From GCA-2731375 sp964344935 (GTDB taxonomy: Bacteria > Pseudomonadota > Alphaproteobacteria > GCA-2731375), in contig CAYFPL010000001.1 in assembly GCA_964344935.1 (NCBI GenBank), positions 930,001 through 994,000 on the forward strand: a DNA stretch of 64,000 nucleotides. Direction: 5' to 3'. Numbering within the stretch: position 1 is the first letter of the stretch; each line of letters begins with the position of its first letter. The notes below the pieces were generated by a model, which was given only the letters and a program-made list of their open reading frames with translations, made no database searches and had not been told where the DNA came from. Of this stretch, positions 7,568 to 15,506 are shown one piece after another. A program made the position numbers and the translations under genes.

Positions 7568-9655
7568 CTAAAAGCCAAGACCCAGCAAACCTTCCAATGC
7601 CACCCTGCCGGCCTCGTCTTCGAGACCGACTTGGCGCAAGGCGGAAACGATTCGCGCCAGGCTCATCATATCGCTCTTTCCCGGACCCCGCTCGCCAAGA
7701 AGCAACAGAGACAGCAGGACCACCTCGCCCTTCCGACCTGCCACGGCCGCCCGCTCCAGACCCAGCAACAAATGGGTCGAAGCCGTTGGCGATGCCGTTT
7801 CTGCCGCGCCTTGGTCGGCCGCCAACAAAGGCAGCCACAGACCGGATGGAACGTCCCGGCCCAAGGCGGACAACAGGCCAAACAGACCGATGGCGCGTTG
7901 GTACCTTTCCGCGCTGTTATTTGCAACCTCTCCTTGCCACCAACCGGCTAAAACCTTTTCGCTCGCCCCGGATAGACCGGCATCATTTGCTGCCCCCGCC
8001 GCAACATAGAGGAGTGGGGCCAACGCCAATACGGAGGCGGCAGCGTCGGGCTGTCCATCAGCCGCAGCCGGCACCACGGCCATCAGCCATGCGCGCGCGC
8101 GCGCCCAGTCGCCTGCGGCCAGAAGCGCCCGGCCCGCGGGCGCCGCGAACCAGGCCAGTTCAGCGCTTGGCCGGATGGCCCGGGTCTGCGCCAGATTGAC
8201 TCTGACGGCCGTCAAATAGCGGCCGCTGCGCCGCCCATTACGCCAAGCCGCGACGAGGGCGCGGGCGCGGCCGGACATCTGATCGTCAATCTGTGTGACC
8301 TGATAAAGGATCGCCGCCGCCGCTGGACCTGGTTGGCGCCGGGCCAAGGCAATGGCATCTGCGGCCTGGGCCGCCGTAAAGGGAACGCTGGCATAGACCC
8401 GGGCCAGGACATCCGTATCCAATATTCCCATGGCTTCCGCGCGCTCGGCCGCCTCCAGCCGCAAATCCAGCGATGCGTTCGGCGAGGTGGCAATTGCCCG
8501 CACCACGGCCGGCGAGGCGCCCTGCACGGCATTTGTCGGAATGACACGCCTAGCCGTTCGCAACATTGCAAGGTGCAAAGGCTCAGTACGGGCAATGGTT
8601 TCCAACGGTTCGGCCTCACCGCTGCTCAAGCCAGCTAGCAGCGTGAAATAGGCGTCGTCCTCGACACCGTTTTCATAAAGCAAATTCTCATAAAGCTCAG
8701 CCTGCGCCGCCTGACCGTTCAGGGCCAGGCAGAACGCCATGACCTTCTGCCACATGGCGTCTTCACTGCCAGTTTCGTCGTTTTCCAGAAAATTCCGGGC
8801 GAGACGGCAAGCTTCGGGAACGTTGCCGTTTAGCAGTTCACCATTCACGAGGACACGTGAATAGACCACGTTTTCCGCGGTCAGCGGTGCAAACTGCAAC
8901 AATTGCGCCACGGCGCTGGTATCGCCGGAGGCAGCGAGTCGTTCGATACGGGCAGCGGCCAGCATACTGCCATCCGGATCCAGTGCCTTACCGTCCTCCA
9001 CCTCAGCTTCTTCCGGCGGCAGCGCGACGGATAGCAGGAGGCGGTGTCGGAGGGACCGTACGACCGGCGATGTTGAAGCAACAGGCAGCCGCGGCAGCAA
9101 TGCCATAACGAGAGGCAATGGTGTTCCAGCCCACATATCCCGGCCCAAGCCGCCATCCGTCTCGCTCAATAGACCGATGGCGGAAACCTTGGCCCGACCC
9201 AGCGCCTGAATTTGAATGCCATCGCCTTTTGCAGCCTTTTCCGTCGCGTCAGCGCCGGGCACGGTGGTGGGCGCGGTGGTGGGCGCGGCGGCGGGCGAAG
9301 GTGCCGGCCGGGCGGGCAGTGGGCGGGCCCGCAGGGACCGCGGCGGCTGTATCTTGCGCCGGGCGCGTTCTTCCAGTTGCCGCGGCGTCAGCGCCTGCCC
9401 GGTCTTGGGATCAAGCCGCAACTGCAAGGTTTTTGGCCGACGCCCGGGAAGCGATCTTTGCGGCGTATCCGCTTCCTGTCCCTTGACTGTCTTCGCGCTC
9501 TTTTTTCCCGGCGGCGGCCCTAGATTGACGCTGGGCAGTTCCTTGCTTTCGATACCCTGTTGATCTTGCGCGAAACCGGGCCCCACGCCAAACGCAGTGA
9601 GCGCCAATAATAGAATGCCCCGAAACAGATGACGTTCAACGGGGGAAACGGTCAT
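7568..9655 (-). CDS. Secreted protein of unknown function
   Basis: Starting at the ATG at 9655, this encodes 695 residues beginning MTVSPVERHLFRGILLLALT, a signal peptide that appears to end near GFAQD. A longer reading to 9751 adds residues with no signal-like character. Residues 35-150 are Pro/Ala/Lys-rich and probably disordered. The remainder is Ala/Leu-rich and helical, reminiscent of TPR-like solenoids, but I see no diagnostic motif. Its start overlaps the 46-aa gene upstream by 20 nt and its end lies 20 nt before xerD, so translation is likely coupled within an operon. I do not recognise the family. Confidence 0.75.
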   Translation of the reverse strand: MTVSPVERHLFRGILLLALTAFGVGPGFAQDQQGIESKELPSVNLGPPPGKKSAKTVKGQEADTPQRSLPGRRPKTLQLRLDPKTGQALTPRQLEERARRKIQPPRSLRARPLPARPAPSPAAAPTTAPTTVPGADATEKAAKGDGIQIQALGRAKVSAIGLLSETDGGLGRDMWAGTPLPLVMALLPRLPVASTSPVVRSLRHRLLLSVALPPEEAEVEDGKALDPDGSMLAAARIERLAASGDTSAVAQLLQFAPLTAENVVYSRVLVNGELLNGNVPEACRLARNFLENDETGSEDAMWQKVMAFCLALNGQAAQAELYENLLYENGVEDDAYFTLLAGLSSGEAEPLETIARTEPLHLAMLRTARRVIPTNAVQGASPAVVRAIATSPNASLDLRLEAAERAEAMGILDTDVLARVYASVPFTAAQAADAIALARRQPGPAAAAILYQVTQIDDQMSGRARALVAAWRNGRRSGRYLTAVRVNLAQTRAIRPSAELAWFAAPAGRALLAAGDWARARAWLMAVVPAAADGQPDAAASVLALAPLLYVAAGAANDAGLSGASEKVLAGWWQGEVANNSAERYQRAIGLFGLLSALGRDVPSGLWLPLLAADQGAAETASPTASTHLLLGLERAAVAGRKGEVVLLSLLLLGERGPGKSDMMSLARIVSALRQVGLEDEAGRVALEGLLGLGF

Positions 9656-9776
9656 CGGCCAGAACTTCCTGTACAGGTGCATTGGGCGCCGGTATCTGCC
9701 AAAGGGCCAGGAAGGCCATGCCGCCCCCCAATATGAGCACGACAAAAGCAATTACCATCAAAGACAAATTCTTCAT
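9636..9776 (-). CDS. Small single-pass membrane protein (46 aa)
   Basis: Reading the minus strand from 9776 gives 46 residues starting MKNLSLMVIAFVVLILGGG and ending DDRFPR. Residues 5-25 are one hydrophobic helix, followed by a Pro-rich link (QIPAPNAPVQ) and a short charged tail outside or in the periplasm. The stop lies 20 nt inside the next gene, a typical translational-coupling overlap. It is easy to miss because of its length. The hydrophobic pattern, the Pro-rich link and the overlap argue that it is real. Function unknown. Confidence 0.65.
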   Translation of the reverse strand: MKNLSLMVIAFVVLILGGGMAFLALWQIPAPNAPVQEVLADDRFPR

Positions 9777-10011
9777 CGGGGACTGTAATTTCGTTCGAGT
9801 ATCGTGCGATATTCCATAGACTTACGGTCAAGGACAGCGGAACGGTTATTTGTTAGACTGCGAATGTGGCAGAACTTAGTCAATACCGGCGCCAATCTAT
9901 ATATTGCATGCGCCCCTTGCAACGGGACCGGGCGAATAACTCCATGGCGGCGAACCGAATGGCCCGAAGTCCAAGGGCTTGCTTCGCCCCGATCCGGCCG
10001 ACCGGGATATC

Positions 10012-10572
10012 ATGAGTGAACCATTCCTCTCCGAGTTGGACCGGGGCATCGTGCTCGTGGGCCTGATGGGTGCGGGAAAATCGTCGGTGGGGCGGCGATT
10101 GGCGAAGCGACTGGGCCTCGAATTTTACGATGCCGATCAGGAAATCGAGAGGGCCGCAGATTGCAGCATCCCTGAATTCTTCGAGCGCCACGGCGAGGCC
10201 GCCTTTCGTACAGGCGAAAGGAAAGTTATCGCGCGCCTTCTGAACGGCGAGCCCGGCGTTCTGGCGACCGGCGGCGGCGCCTTCATGGATGCCGATACCC
10301 GAGCCGCCATTCGCGACAAGGGCATTTCCGTTTGGCTGCGCGCGGACCTGGATGTATTGCTGGAGCGGGTTCTCCGCCGAGACAACCGCCCTTTGTTGAA
10401 ACAGGGCGATCCGAGGGAAATCCTCAAGAATTTGATGGCGGAACGCGATCCGGTCTATGCCCAGGCGGACATGACCGTCACATCTGGACCCGGGCCCCAT
10501 GAGGACGTAGTGGAGAAAATCGTCGCCGGCCTGCGCGAACGGATTTCAGCCGGAGCAAGGGATGCCGGCTGA
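10012..10572 (+). CDS. aroK: Shikimate kinase
   Basis: A 186-residue P-loop kinase that phosphorylates the 3-hydroxyl of shikimate in chorismate synthesis. Seen are the Walker A GLMGAGKSS (residues 17-25), the substrate Asp in FYDADQEIE, GEAAFR, and the GGGAF Walker-B-like loop. ATG at 10012 gives the usual length; an upstream TTG in frame at 9979 only adds non-conserved residues. The stop overlaps the aroB start (ATGA at 10572), so the two genes are translationally coupled, an arrangement common in Proteobacteria. Confidence 0.95.
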   Translation: MSEPFLSELDRGIVLVGLMGAGKSSVGRRLAKRLGLEFYDADQEIERAADCSIPEFFERHGEAAFRTGERKVIARLLNGEPGVLATGGGAFMDADTRAAIRDKGISVWLRADLDVLLERVLRRDNRPLLKQGDPREILKNLMAERDPVYAQADMTVTSGPGPHEDVVEKIVAGLRERISAGARDAG

Positions 10573-11708
10573 TGGATAGCGGCGGGATAAGGGAAACCGT
10601 ACGGGTCGAACTGGCGGATCGGTCCTACGACATCGTGGTTGGCGAAAATCTTTTGCACGAGGCCGGCCAATTGCTGACCCCGGTCATGGCCAGACCGCGC
10701 GCGGTGATCATCACCGATGAAACAGTGGCAAAATTGCATTTGCACCCACTTCAAGCCTCGCTTGATGCCGCGGAAATTCGGAACGACGTCATTGTTGTAC
10801 CACCAGGCGAAGCCAGCAAAAGTTTCCCGCGGTTGCAATCTCTGTTGGATGAATTGCTTGATCTTCGCGTCGAGCGACGGGACACGATTCTGGCCCTCGG
10901 CGGCGGCGTGATTGGAGATTTGGCCGGCTTCGCCGCCGCCATTCTACGCCGCGGCGTGGATTTCATTCAAATACCGACCACTTTGCTGGCTCAGGTGGAC
11001 AGTTCCGTCGGCGGCAAGACGGCGATCAATGCGCGGCAGGGTAAGAATCTGATCGGCGCGTTCTATCAGCCCCGCTTCGTCCTGGCCGACGTTTCCACGC
11101 TCGACAGCCTGCCAAAGCGCGACCTGAAAGCGGGCTATGGCGAAGTGGTGAAATACGGCCTCATTGACAATTTTGCCTTTTTCGAATGGCTGGAGGAACA
11201 TGGCGCCGCGTTGCTGTCAGGTGAGCGGGCGGCTCTATGCCATGCGGTTGCGGTTTCTTGCCGGGCCAAGGCGGCCGTCGTCGCACGGGACGAACGGGAA
11301 AGCGGCGATCGCGCCTTGCTGAACCTTGGCCACACCTTTGCCCACGCCCTGGAGGCGCACGGCGAATATGATGGCCGGCTGCTGCATGGCGAGGCGGTCT
11401 CGATGGGACTGAACATGGCGTTCACGTTGTCGGCCCGCCTGGGGCTGTGTCCCAGCCAGGATGCCGAACGGCTGCGCCGTCACCTTGAGGATATGCAACT
11501 CTGCGTCGACCCGCGGCAAATAGGGCTGGGGGGCCTGACGCCGGAAATCATGCTGCACCATATGCGCCAAGACAAGAAGGTCAGCGATAGCCGCCTGACA
11601 TTCATTCTGGCGCGAGGCATCGGAAAATCTTTTATCAGCAACGATGTCTCCGAGAGCGAAGTGCGAGACATGTTGCAGACGGCACTGGGAACAGAGGCGG
11701 CTGAATAG
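10572..11708 (+). CDS. aroB: 3-dehydroquinate synthase
   Basis: A 378-residue NAD-dependent, metal-containing enzyme that cyclises DAHP to 3-dehydroquinate, the second step of the shikimate pathway. Motifs include the NAD site GGGVIGDLAGFAA, the substrate segment PTTLLAQVDSSVGGKTAIN, and the metal ligands in NLGHTFAHALE and LLHGEAVSMG. It is coupled to aroK by a one-base ATGA overlap and followed 14 nt later by a CorC-type transporter gene. Confidence 0.96.
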   Translation: MDSGGIRETVRVELADRSYDIVVGENLLHEAGQLLTPVMARPRAVIITDETVAKLHLHPLQASLDAAEIRNDVIVVPPGEASKSFPRLQSLLDELLDLRVERRDTILALGGGVIGDLAGFAAAILRRGVDFIQIPTTLLAQVDSSVGGKTAINARQGKNLIGAFYQPRFVLADVSTLDSLPKRDLKAGYGEVVKYGLIDNFAFFEWLEEHGAALLSGERAALCHAVAVSCRAKAAVVARDERESGDRALLNLGHTFAHALEAHGEYDGRLLHGEAVSMGLNMAFTLSARLGLCPSQDAERLRRHLEDMQLCVDPRQIGLGGLTPEIMLHHMRQDKKVSDSRLTFILARGIGKSFISNDVSESEVRDMLQTALGTEAAE

Positions 11709-11722
11709 AGGACGTTCGCGCC

Positions 11723-13003
11723 ATGGATGGCGAGTTATTGTTTTCCATAGTCGGTGTCGTGGTTCTGCTGGTTCTCTCGGCCCTGTTCTCAGGCACGGAA
11801 ACGGCGCTGACAGCAGTGTCCCGGGCCCGCATGCATCAATTGGAACGCCGGGGCGTACGCCGTGCCAACCGGGTCAATCGCCTCATAGAGCGCCCCGAGC
11901 GCCTGATCGGCGCCATCCTCCTGGGCAATAATTTGGTCAATATCCTGGCCTCGGCGCTGGCGACATCGGTATTGATCGCCCTGTTTGGCAAGGCCGGCGT
12001 CGCCTATGCGACCGCCATCATGACCGCACTTGTGGTGATCTTTGCCGAAGTCCTACCCAAAACCTATGCCTTGAACCGGCCCAACCGGACAGCCCTAAAT
12101 GCCGCCCCAATCATTGGACCGATTGTTCTGGTCCTGGGCCCTGCGGCGGATCTCATTCAAGCTATCGTAAGGCAGATATTGGCGTTGTTCGGCTTGCGCA
12201 TGCGGGAACGGGACGACCCTGCCGACGCCTTGGAAGAATTGCGCGGCGCCCTTGCCCTGCACGCCCGCGACGGCGCCATGATCAAGAGTGATCGGGACAT
12301 GCTGGACGGCATTCTGGATCTCTCCGACGTCGAGGTCTCGGAGGTCATGGTGCATCGCAAGAACATGGTGATGATGGACGCCGATCGCCCCGCCGGCGAA
12401 ATCGCCGAGGAGTTACTGGCCACGCCATTCAGCCGGGTGCCCCTGTGGCAGGGTGATCTAGACAACATCGTCGGCGTGTTGCATGCCAAAGATCTGCTGC
12501 GGGCGATCAGCGCAGCGCAAAGCGACGCTGCAGCACCCAGCCTGCGAAGTCTGTCACGCGATCCCTGGTTTGTGCCGGAAACCACCACGTTGATCGAGCA
12601 GTTGAATGCATTCCGCGCCCGGCGGGAGCATTTCGCCCTGGTGGTCGATGAATACGGCGCCCTGATGGGCCTGGTCACCTTGGAAGATATCCTGGAGGAG
12701 ATTGTCGGTGAAATCAGCGACGAACACGACATCAGCCGCACCGCGGCCGTGCGTCGCGAAACCGGCGGCAGCTACATGATCGACGGCGTTGTTACCGTCC
12801 GTGACCTGAACCGCGATTTCGATTGGGATCTGCCCGAGGACGACGCCGCCACCATCGCAGGTCTCGTCATTCATCTCGCCCGACGCATCCCTGACATAGG
12901 TGAGAGCTTTGAATACGGTGATTTCACCTTTGAAGTAATGCGCCGAATGCGCAATCAGGTCACCGCGGTTCGTGTCCGGCCACCCCTATCTGGAAATCGC
13001 TGA
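11723..13003 (+). CDS. CNNM/CorC (HlyC) family transporter with CBS domains
   Basis: A 426-residue protein with the three-part architecture of the CorB/CorC/HlyC family. An N-terminal DUF21 membrane domain (residues 5-185, about four helices, ALFSGTETALTA near residue 20) is followed by a CBS pair (about 200-325, VSEVMVHRKNMVMMDAD and the DEYGALMGLVTLEDILEEI motif) and a C-terminal CorC_HlyC domain. Family members mediate Mg2+/Co2+ movement or resistance. It follows aroB by 14 nt, a common gene order in this group, though no functional link is known. Confidence 0.9.
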   Translation: MDGELLFSIVGVVVLLVLSALFSGTETALTAVSRARMHQLERRGVRRANRVNRLIERPERLIGAILLGNNLVNILASALATSVLIALFGKAGVAYATAIMTALVVIFAEVLPKTYALNRPNRTALNAAPIIGPIVLVLGPAADLIQAIVRQILALFGLRMRERDDPADALEELRGALALHARDGAMIKSDRDMLDGILDLSDVEVSEVMVHRKNMVMMDADRPAGEIAEELLATPFSRVPLWQGDLDNIVGVLHAKDLLRAISAAQSDAAAPSLRSLSRDPWFVPETTTLIEQLNAFRARREHFALVVDEYGALMGLVTLEDILEEIVGEISDEHDISRTAAVRRETGGSYMIDGVVTVRDLNRDFDWDLPEDDAATIAGLVIHLARRIPDIGESFEYGDFTFEVMRRMRNQVTAVRVRPPLSGNR

Positions 13004-13019
13004 TTGGCCTGCTGAATAC

Positions 13020-13048
13020 GCCAGGTCTGGAGGTTGGTGTTACCTGGC
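13020..13048. terminator. Inverted repeat between convergent genes, possible terminator
   Basis: GCCAGGT (13020-13026) and ACCTGGC (13042-13048) are perfect 7-bp arms separated by 15 nt. The hairpin sits between the convergent CorC-type and RHH genes, overlapping the last codons of the latter. There is no T-tract on either strand, so if it terminates transcription it is not a canonical intrinsic terminator. Confidence 0.25.
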
Positions 13049-13330
13049 ACTGGCCCGAAAATAGTCCAGAATAAATACGCGAAGGTCGGAAGTGAAATTC
13101 GCGCTTTGGGTCAGATCGCGATCCTCGGCTTCCATTACTGAACCGTGGCTGGCGCGATACACTTCGGTACAAATCTCGTTCAGATTTTTCTTGGTGCGCA
13201 CACTGATTTCGACCAGGGCATCCCACATTTCTGGTTCTAGTTTTACCGACGTGCGGCGATTATCAATGCGGACGTTCCTTCGGGTGCGGATATCCGTTTT
13301 GCCATATCCTTTGCCTGCCGCCTGGGACAT
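13040..13330 (-). CDS. Ribbon-helix-helix domain protein
   Basis: 96 residues. The segment RRTSVKLEPEMWDALVEI, followed by KKNLNEICTEVYRA, is the strand-helix-helix of the RHH_4 family: the RTSVKLEP strand would enter the DNA major groove of a dimer and the next two helices form the dimer core. The first 25 residues are basic. The C-terminal tail ILDYFRA is conserved-looking. No toxin gene is adjacent, so it is more likely a stand-alone regulator than an antitoxin. The AT-rich upstream region holds repeated TTTATGCAAT boxes that could be its own operator. Confidence 0.8.
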   Translation of the reverse strand: MSQAAGKGYGKTDIRTRRNVRIDNRRTSVKLEPEMWDALVEISVRTKKNLNEICTEVYRASHGSVMEAEDRDLTQSANFTSDLRVFILDYFRASAR

Positions 13331-13386
13331 GAATCGATCCTCATAATGGTTGTGACATGCATAGAAATATAACTTTAAATAGATAT

Positions 13387-13466
13387 TTTATGCAATATCG
13401 CAATCTTTCGGATTCTGTTTTTCATTTATGCAATCGTCAGTATTGTAAGTTGTATTTTGATTGCAT
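13387..13466. promoter_or_regulatory. Iterated TGCAAT boxes upstream of the RHH gene
   Basis: TTTATGCAAT occurs at 13387-13396 and again at 13425-13434, 38 bp apart, with an inverted ATTGCAT at 13460-13466. The surrounding 135 bp are far more AT-rich than the flanking genes. Ribbon-helix-helix repressors commonly bind short iterated boxes in their own promoters, so an autoregulatory operator is plausible but not proven. Confidence 0.35.
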
Positions 13467-13738
13467 TAGCCCGCCTCGCCCGGTGCCAATGCGCGTATCG
13501 ATAGCGCGTGGATCGGACCGGCCAATTCTTCGGCCAAGGCTTCATTGACCAGGCGCTGCCGCGCCAACCGTGTCAAACCTTCGAAGGCATCCGCCACCAC
13601 GATCACCGCGAAGTGACTTTCGCCGCCTTCGCGCGCACCCGCATGGCCGGCGTGAAGGTGTGATTGATCTTCGATTTCCAGGCGTACGGGGCTCAACGCC
13701 GCCCGAAGTTTTTCCTCCATTGTCGCAGCCACTGACAT
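13466..13738 (-). CDS. BolA family protein
   Basis: From the ATG at 13738 this is a 90-residue BolA-like protein: helix MEEKLRAAL, then LEIEDQSHLHAGHAGAREGGESHF, which contains the conserved His used with monothiol glutaredoxin in Fe-S binding, and then a RQRLVNEALAEEL helix. BolA proteins act with glutaredoxins in iron-sulfur trafficking and iron regulation. A longer reading to 13819 adds non-conserved residues. It is divergent from the J-domain gene, an arrangement common in alphaproteobacteria. Confidence 0.92.
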   Translation of the reverse strand: MSVAATMEEKLRAALSPVRLEIEDQSHLHAGHAGAREGGESHFAVIVVADAFEGLTRLARQRLVNEALAEELAGPIHALSIRALAPGEAG

Positions 13739-13768
13739 CCGCTTGCTCCTAACTTCAATGCTGTTCAA

Positions 13769-14407
13769 ATGTTTGTCGCCCATGTTATTGAAGGGCGCAT
13801 CCGAAGCCAGAATACTCAAATCGTGGCCAGAACCAAGAACGACATACCCGTCTCCAAGACCCGCGTGGACGAGCCCAAGTCCGGATCAGAGCGCGTCTGC
13901 GATTTCGCGGGTTGCGAAGCTGCGGCCGAACACCGCGCCCCGAAATCAAAGGACAATCTGGACGAATTCTATTGGTTCTGCCTCGAGCATGTTGCGGCTT
14001 ACAACCGCAGCTGGGATTATTTCAGTGGCATGGAGCAGGAAGAAATCGAAAGTTTCCGCAAAGACGCGGTGACCGGCCACAGGCCCACCTGGAAGCTGGG
14101 CGAGCGAGGTTACAAAGCTTGGATGGATGGCCGTGTGCGGGACCATCATGGCCTGTTCACCGAGCCCGATGGCCAGCCAGGGCCGGAAAAATTCGTGCCC
14201 AGACACACCAAGCAGCAGCGCCGCGACCTTGCCCAATTGGACCTGGATGAAACGGCGAACTTGCAAGACATCAAAATGCGTTATAAGCAACTGGTAAAAC
14301 GTTTTCACCCCGATGCAAATGGCGGCGATAAACGAGCCGAAGAGCGCTTCAAATCCATCAACGAAGCGTATAGCAACTTGATGTCCTCGGACCTGCCACA
14401 AGGCTAG
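13769..14407 (+). CDS. J-domain (DnaJ-like) protein
   Basis: 212 residues with a C-terminal J domain (about 150-207): the helix II pattern MRYKQLVKRF, the HPD tripeptide that stimulates DnaK, and the helix III segment AEERFKSINEAYSNL. The N-terminal region has CDFAGCEAAAEHRAP and FCLEHV, a CxxxxC...C-x2-H pattern that may hold a metal. There is no Gly/Phe region or zinc-finger domain, so it is a specialised co-chaperone. The start is uncertain: the ATG at 13769 lies only 30 bp from the divergent bolA start, and a GTG at 13823 gives a shorter protein. cobS follows 85 nt downstream. Confidence 0.85.
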   Translation: MFVAHVIEGRIRSQNTQIVARTKNDIPVSKTRVDEPKSGSERVCDFAGCEAAAEHRAPKSKDNLDEFYWFCLEHVAAYNRSWDYFSGMEQEEIESFRKDAVTGHRPTWKLGERGYKAWMDGRVRDHHGLFTEPDGQPGPEKFVPRHTKQQRRDLAQLDLDETANLQDIKMRYKQLVKRFHPDANGGDKRAEERFKSINEAYSNLMSSDLPQG

Positions 14408-14492
14408 TCCCGGTCAAAAAGTTCGGCCCTTCGTTATCACGCCAATTGAAAGTAGAACGCCAGTAACAACGCAAGCTACAGGATTCCCGATC

Positions 14493-15497
14493 ATGACGCT
14501 GATTGCCACCGCCGACGAGACGACGGCCCACCCTATTGACGAGCCCGATATCACGATCAAGGTGCGTGAGTTGTTCGGCCTGGATAGTGACATGGAAGTA
14601 CCGGCCTTTTCGGAAAGCTCGGACCTGGTGCCAGATCTGGACGAGGCCTACCAGTTTGACCATGAAACCACCATGGCCATCCTCGCCGGCTTCGCTCATA
14701 ACCGCCGGGTCATGATCCAGGGTTACCACGGCACAGGCAAATCCACTCACATCGAACAGGTAGCAACGCGACTGAACTGGCCGTGCGTACGCGTCAATCT
14801 GGACAGCCACATCAGCCGCATCGATCTTTTGGGCAAGGACGCGATTATCCTGCGCGACGGCAAACAGGTCACGGAGTTCCGCGAGGGTATCTTGCCGTGG
14901 GCCCTGCAGCATCCCTGCGCCCTGGTGTTCGATGAATACGATGCCGGCCGTCCTGACGTGATGTTCGTCATTCAGCGTATCCTCGAGGTCGAGGGCAAGA
15001 TGACGCTGCTGGATCAGAACCGCGTGATCCGCCCGCATCCCTATTTCCGCCTGTTCTCTACGACCAACACCGTCGGATTGGGCGATACCACGGGCCTCTA
15101 CCACGGCACGCAACAGATCAACCAGGGCCAAATGGACCGCTGGAGCATCGTCACCACCCTGAACTATCTGCCGCACGATGACGAAGTGGGCATCGTCACC
15201 GCCAAGGTTCCCGACTGGGCCGATGAGGAAGGCCAGAAGAACATCAATTCCATGGTCTCAGTTGCCGATCTGACGCGCTCGGGCTTCATGAACGGTGATA
15301 TTTCCACAGTGATGTCGCCGCGGACGGTGATCACTTGGGCCGACAATGCACGCATCTTCAACGACATCGCCTTCGCCTTCCGGCTGAGTTTCCTGAACCG
15401 TTGTGACGAGATGGAACGCCCTGTGGTTGCGGAGTATTATCAGCGCTGTTTCGGGAAAGAGCTGCCCGAATCCGCAGCCAATGTGCAACTGAGCTGA
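14493..15497 (+). CDS. cobS: Cobaltochelatase subunit CobS
   Basis: A 334-residue AAA+ ATPase of the aerobic cobalamin pathway. With CobT it forms the ring complex that drives cobalt insertion by CobN into hydrogenobyrinic acid a,c-diamide. Walker A is GYHGTGKS (residues 77-84), Walker B is ALVFDEYDAG (about 142-151), and sensor-like FSTTNTVGLGDTTGLYHGT follows. Length and motifs match well-studied CobS. It lies 9 nt before cobT. It implies aerobic B12 synthesis, relevant to the B12-type proteins in the window (the RdhA-like protein, and MeaB through its mutase). Confidence 0.96.
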   Translation: MTLIATADETTAHPIDEPDITIKVRELFGLDSDMEVPAFSESSDLVPDLDEAYQFDHETTMAILAGFAHNRRVMIQGYHGTGKSTHIEQVATRLNWPCVRVNLDSHISRIDLLGKDAIILRDGKQVTEFREGILPWALQHPCALVFDEYDAGRPDVMFVIQRILEVEGKMTLLDQNRVIRPHPYFRLFSTTNTVGLGDTTGLYHGTQQINQGQMDRWSIVTTLNYLPHDDEVGIVTAKVPDWADEEGQKNINSMVSVADLTRSGFMNGDISTVMSPRTVITWADNARIFNDIAFAFRLSFLNRCDEMERPVVAEYYQRCFGKELPESAANVQLS

Positions 15498-15506
15498 CGA
15501 AACGCC

